The notes beneath the pieces were generated by a model. That model had not been told where the DNA came from. It did not search any database and saw only the letters and a program-made list of their open reading frames with translations. Shown in pieces: positions 58,015 through 58,276 of a stretch of DNA of 58,276 nucleotides; position 1 is the first letter of the stretch, and every line of letters starts with the position of its first letter. Location: the NCBI GenBank assembly GCA_039917655.1, contig JBDSJC010000021.1, forward strand, positions 1-58,276, in the 5' to 3' direction. Position numbers and translations under genes: made by a program. The DNA comes from PNKC01 sp039917655. GTDB taxonomy: Bacteria > Chloroflexota > Dehalococcoidia > Tepidiformales > Tepidiformaceae.

Positions 58015-58276
58015 ATGCCAACCAAGGGAAAGCGCTACATCGAAGCCGCTGCCAGGGTCGATAAGACCAAGCTCTACTCCGTGGACGAAGCGATTACGCT
58101 GGCCAAAGAGATTCACCCAGCAAAGTTCGATGAAACGGTCGAGCTGCATATCAAAACCGGCCTGGACCCACGCCACGCTGAGCAGCAGATCCGCGGCAGC
58201 ACAGTGCTCCCGCACGGCCTCGGCAAGGTGCTGCGCGTGCTGGTCTTCACCGAAGGCGAACCGGCGAGCATAGCCC
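58015..58276 (+). CDS. rplA: 50S ribosomal protein L1, N-terminal part
   Basis: L1 forms the mobile stalk of the ribosome and represses its own operon. The first 87 residues show the family pattern: GKRYIEAAARVDKTKLYSVDEAITLAKE, then FDETVELHIKTGLDPRHAEQQIRGSTVLPHGLGK, where the RNA-binding part begins. The gene starts at ATG 58015, 2 nt after the rplK stop, and is cut by the window end. Confidence 0.96.
   Translation, partial: MPTKGKRYIEAAARVDKTKLYSVDEAITLAKEIHPAKFDETVELHIKTGLDPRHAEQQIRGSTVLPHGLGKVLRVLVFTEGEPASIA

Noticed and set aside
1..58276. CRISPR arrays, insertion sequences, phage genes, tRNA and rRNA genes
   Set aside because: No regularly spaced direct repeats, transposase or integrase motifs, intact cloverleaf or rRNA signature was seen on either strand.

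Overview
The window is one GC-rich, densely coded bacterial segment with genes on both strands, few long gaps, and no phage, insertion sequence or CRISPR. It most likely comes from a Chloroflexota bacterium, probably Dehalococcoidia-like. This rests on a combination: two LLM-class (F420-type) oxidoreductases, CaiB/BaiF CoA-transferase, DinB-like proteins, PATAN and roadblock proteins, DUF2079 and TatAC, many GTG starts, and many starts lying 6-8 nt after a -10-like hexamer (leaderless transcripts). No rRNA or marker phylogeny is available, so an actinobacterial relative is not excluded.

Layout. 1-10.8 kb: end of rsmE, a membrane protein, sucD, CYTH-CHAD protein, CoA-transferase, DinB protein, a decayed interval, a flippase-like membrane protein, tatA-tatC and an alpha/beta hydrolase. 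11.2-15.2 kb: a five-gene minus-strand cluster of HAMP membrane sensor, two roadblock proteins and two PATAN-type proteins, with no GTPase. 15.5-21 kb: cimA behind a possible branched-chain leader peptide, TPR protein, YkgJ-type cysteine protein, EamA transporter, enoyl-CoA hydratase. 20.9-29.3 kb: a two-component system preceded by a five-gene overlapping operon (aminotransferase/DUF2064 fusion, membrane molybdopterin oxidoreductase, radical SAM/SPASM enzyme, DUF2079 membrane protein, family-2 glycosyltransferase). 29.4-34.3 kb: CDF transporter, CPA2 antiporter, rplJ-rplL with an L10 leader, an anchored exported protein. 34.5-43 kb: DUF192, DUF2269, LLM oxidoreductase, MBL hydrolase, esterase lipoprotein, TetR, DUF1232, folE, gltA, MDR oxidoreductase, protein phosphatase. 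43-46.3 kb: a DsbA-like protein whose domain halves are in swapped order, ruvA, DinB, DUF192, and a scar of tRNA-like and truncated-gene remnants. 46.3-49.3 kb: an ssuABC-type ABC importer with a YezD-like gene. 49.4-58.3 kb: phosphodiester glycosidase, DegT aminotransferase behind a heptanucleotide repeat, patatin, second LLM oxidoreductase, DUF3159, gamma carbonic anhydrase, SDR, rplK and the start of rplA.

The strongest candidates for something undescribed are the circularly permuted DsbA (42971-43882), the radical SAM/molybdopterin/fusion operon (22924-29252), and the HAMP-roadblock-PATAN cluster (11243-15236). Smaller ones are the cimA leader peptide, the repeat in the DegT promoter, and the shared C-terminal tail PSDGPRIF.
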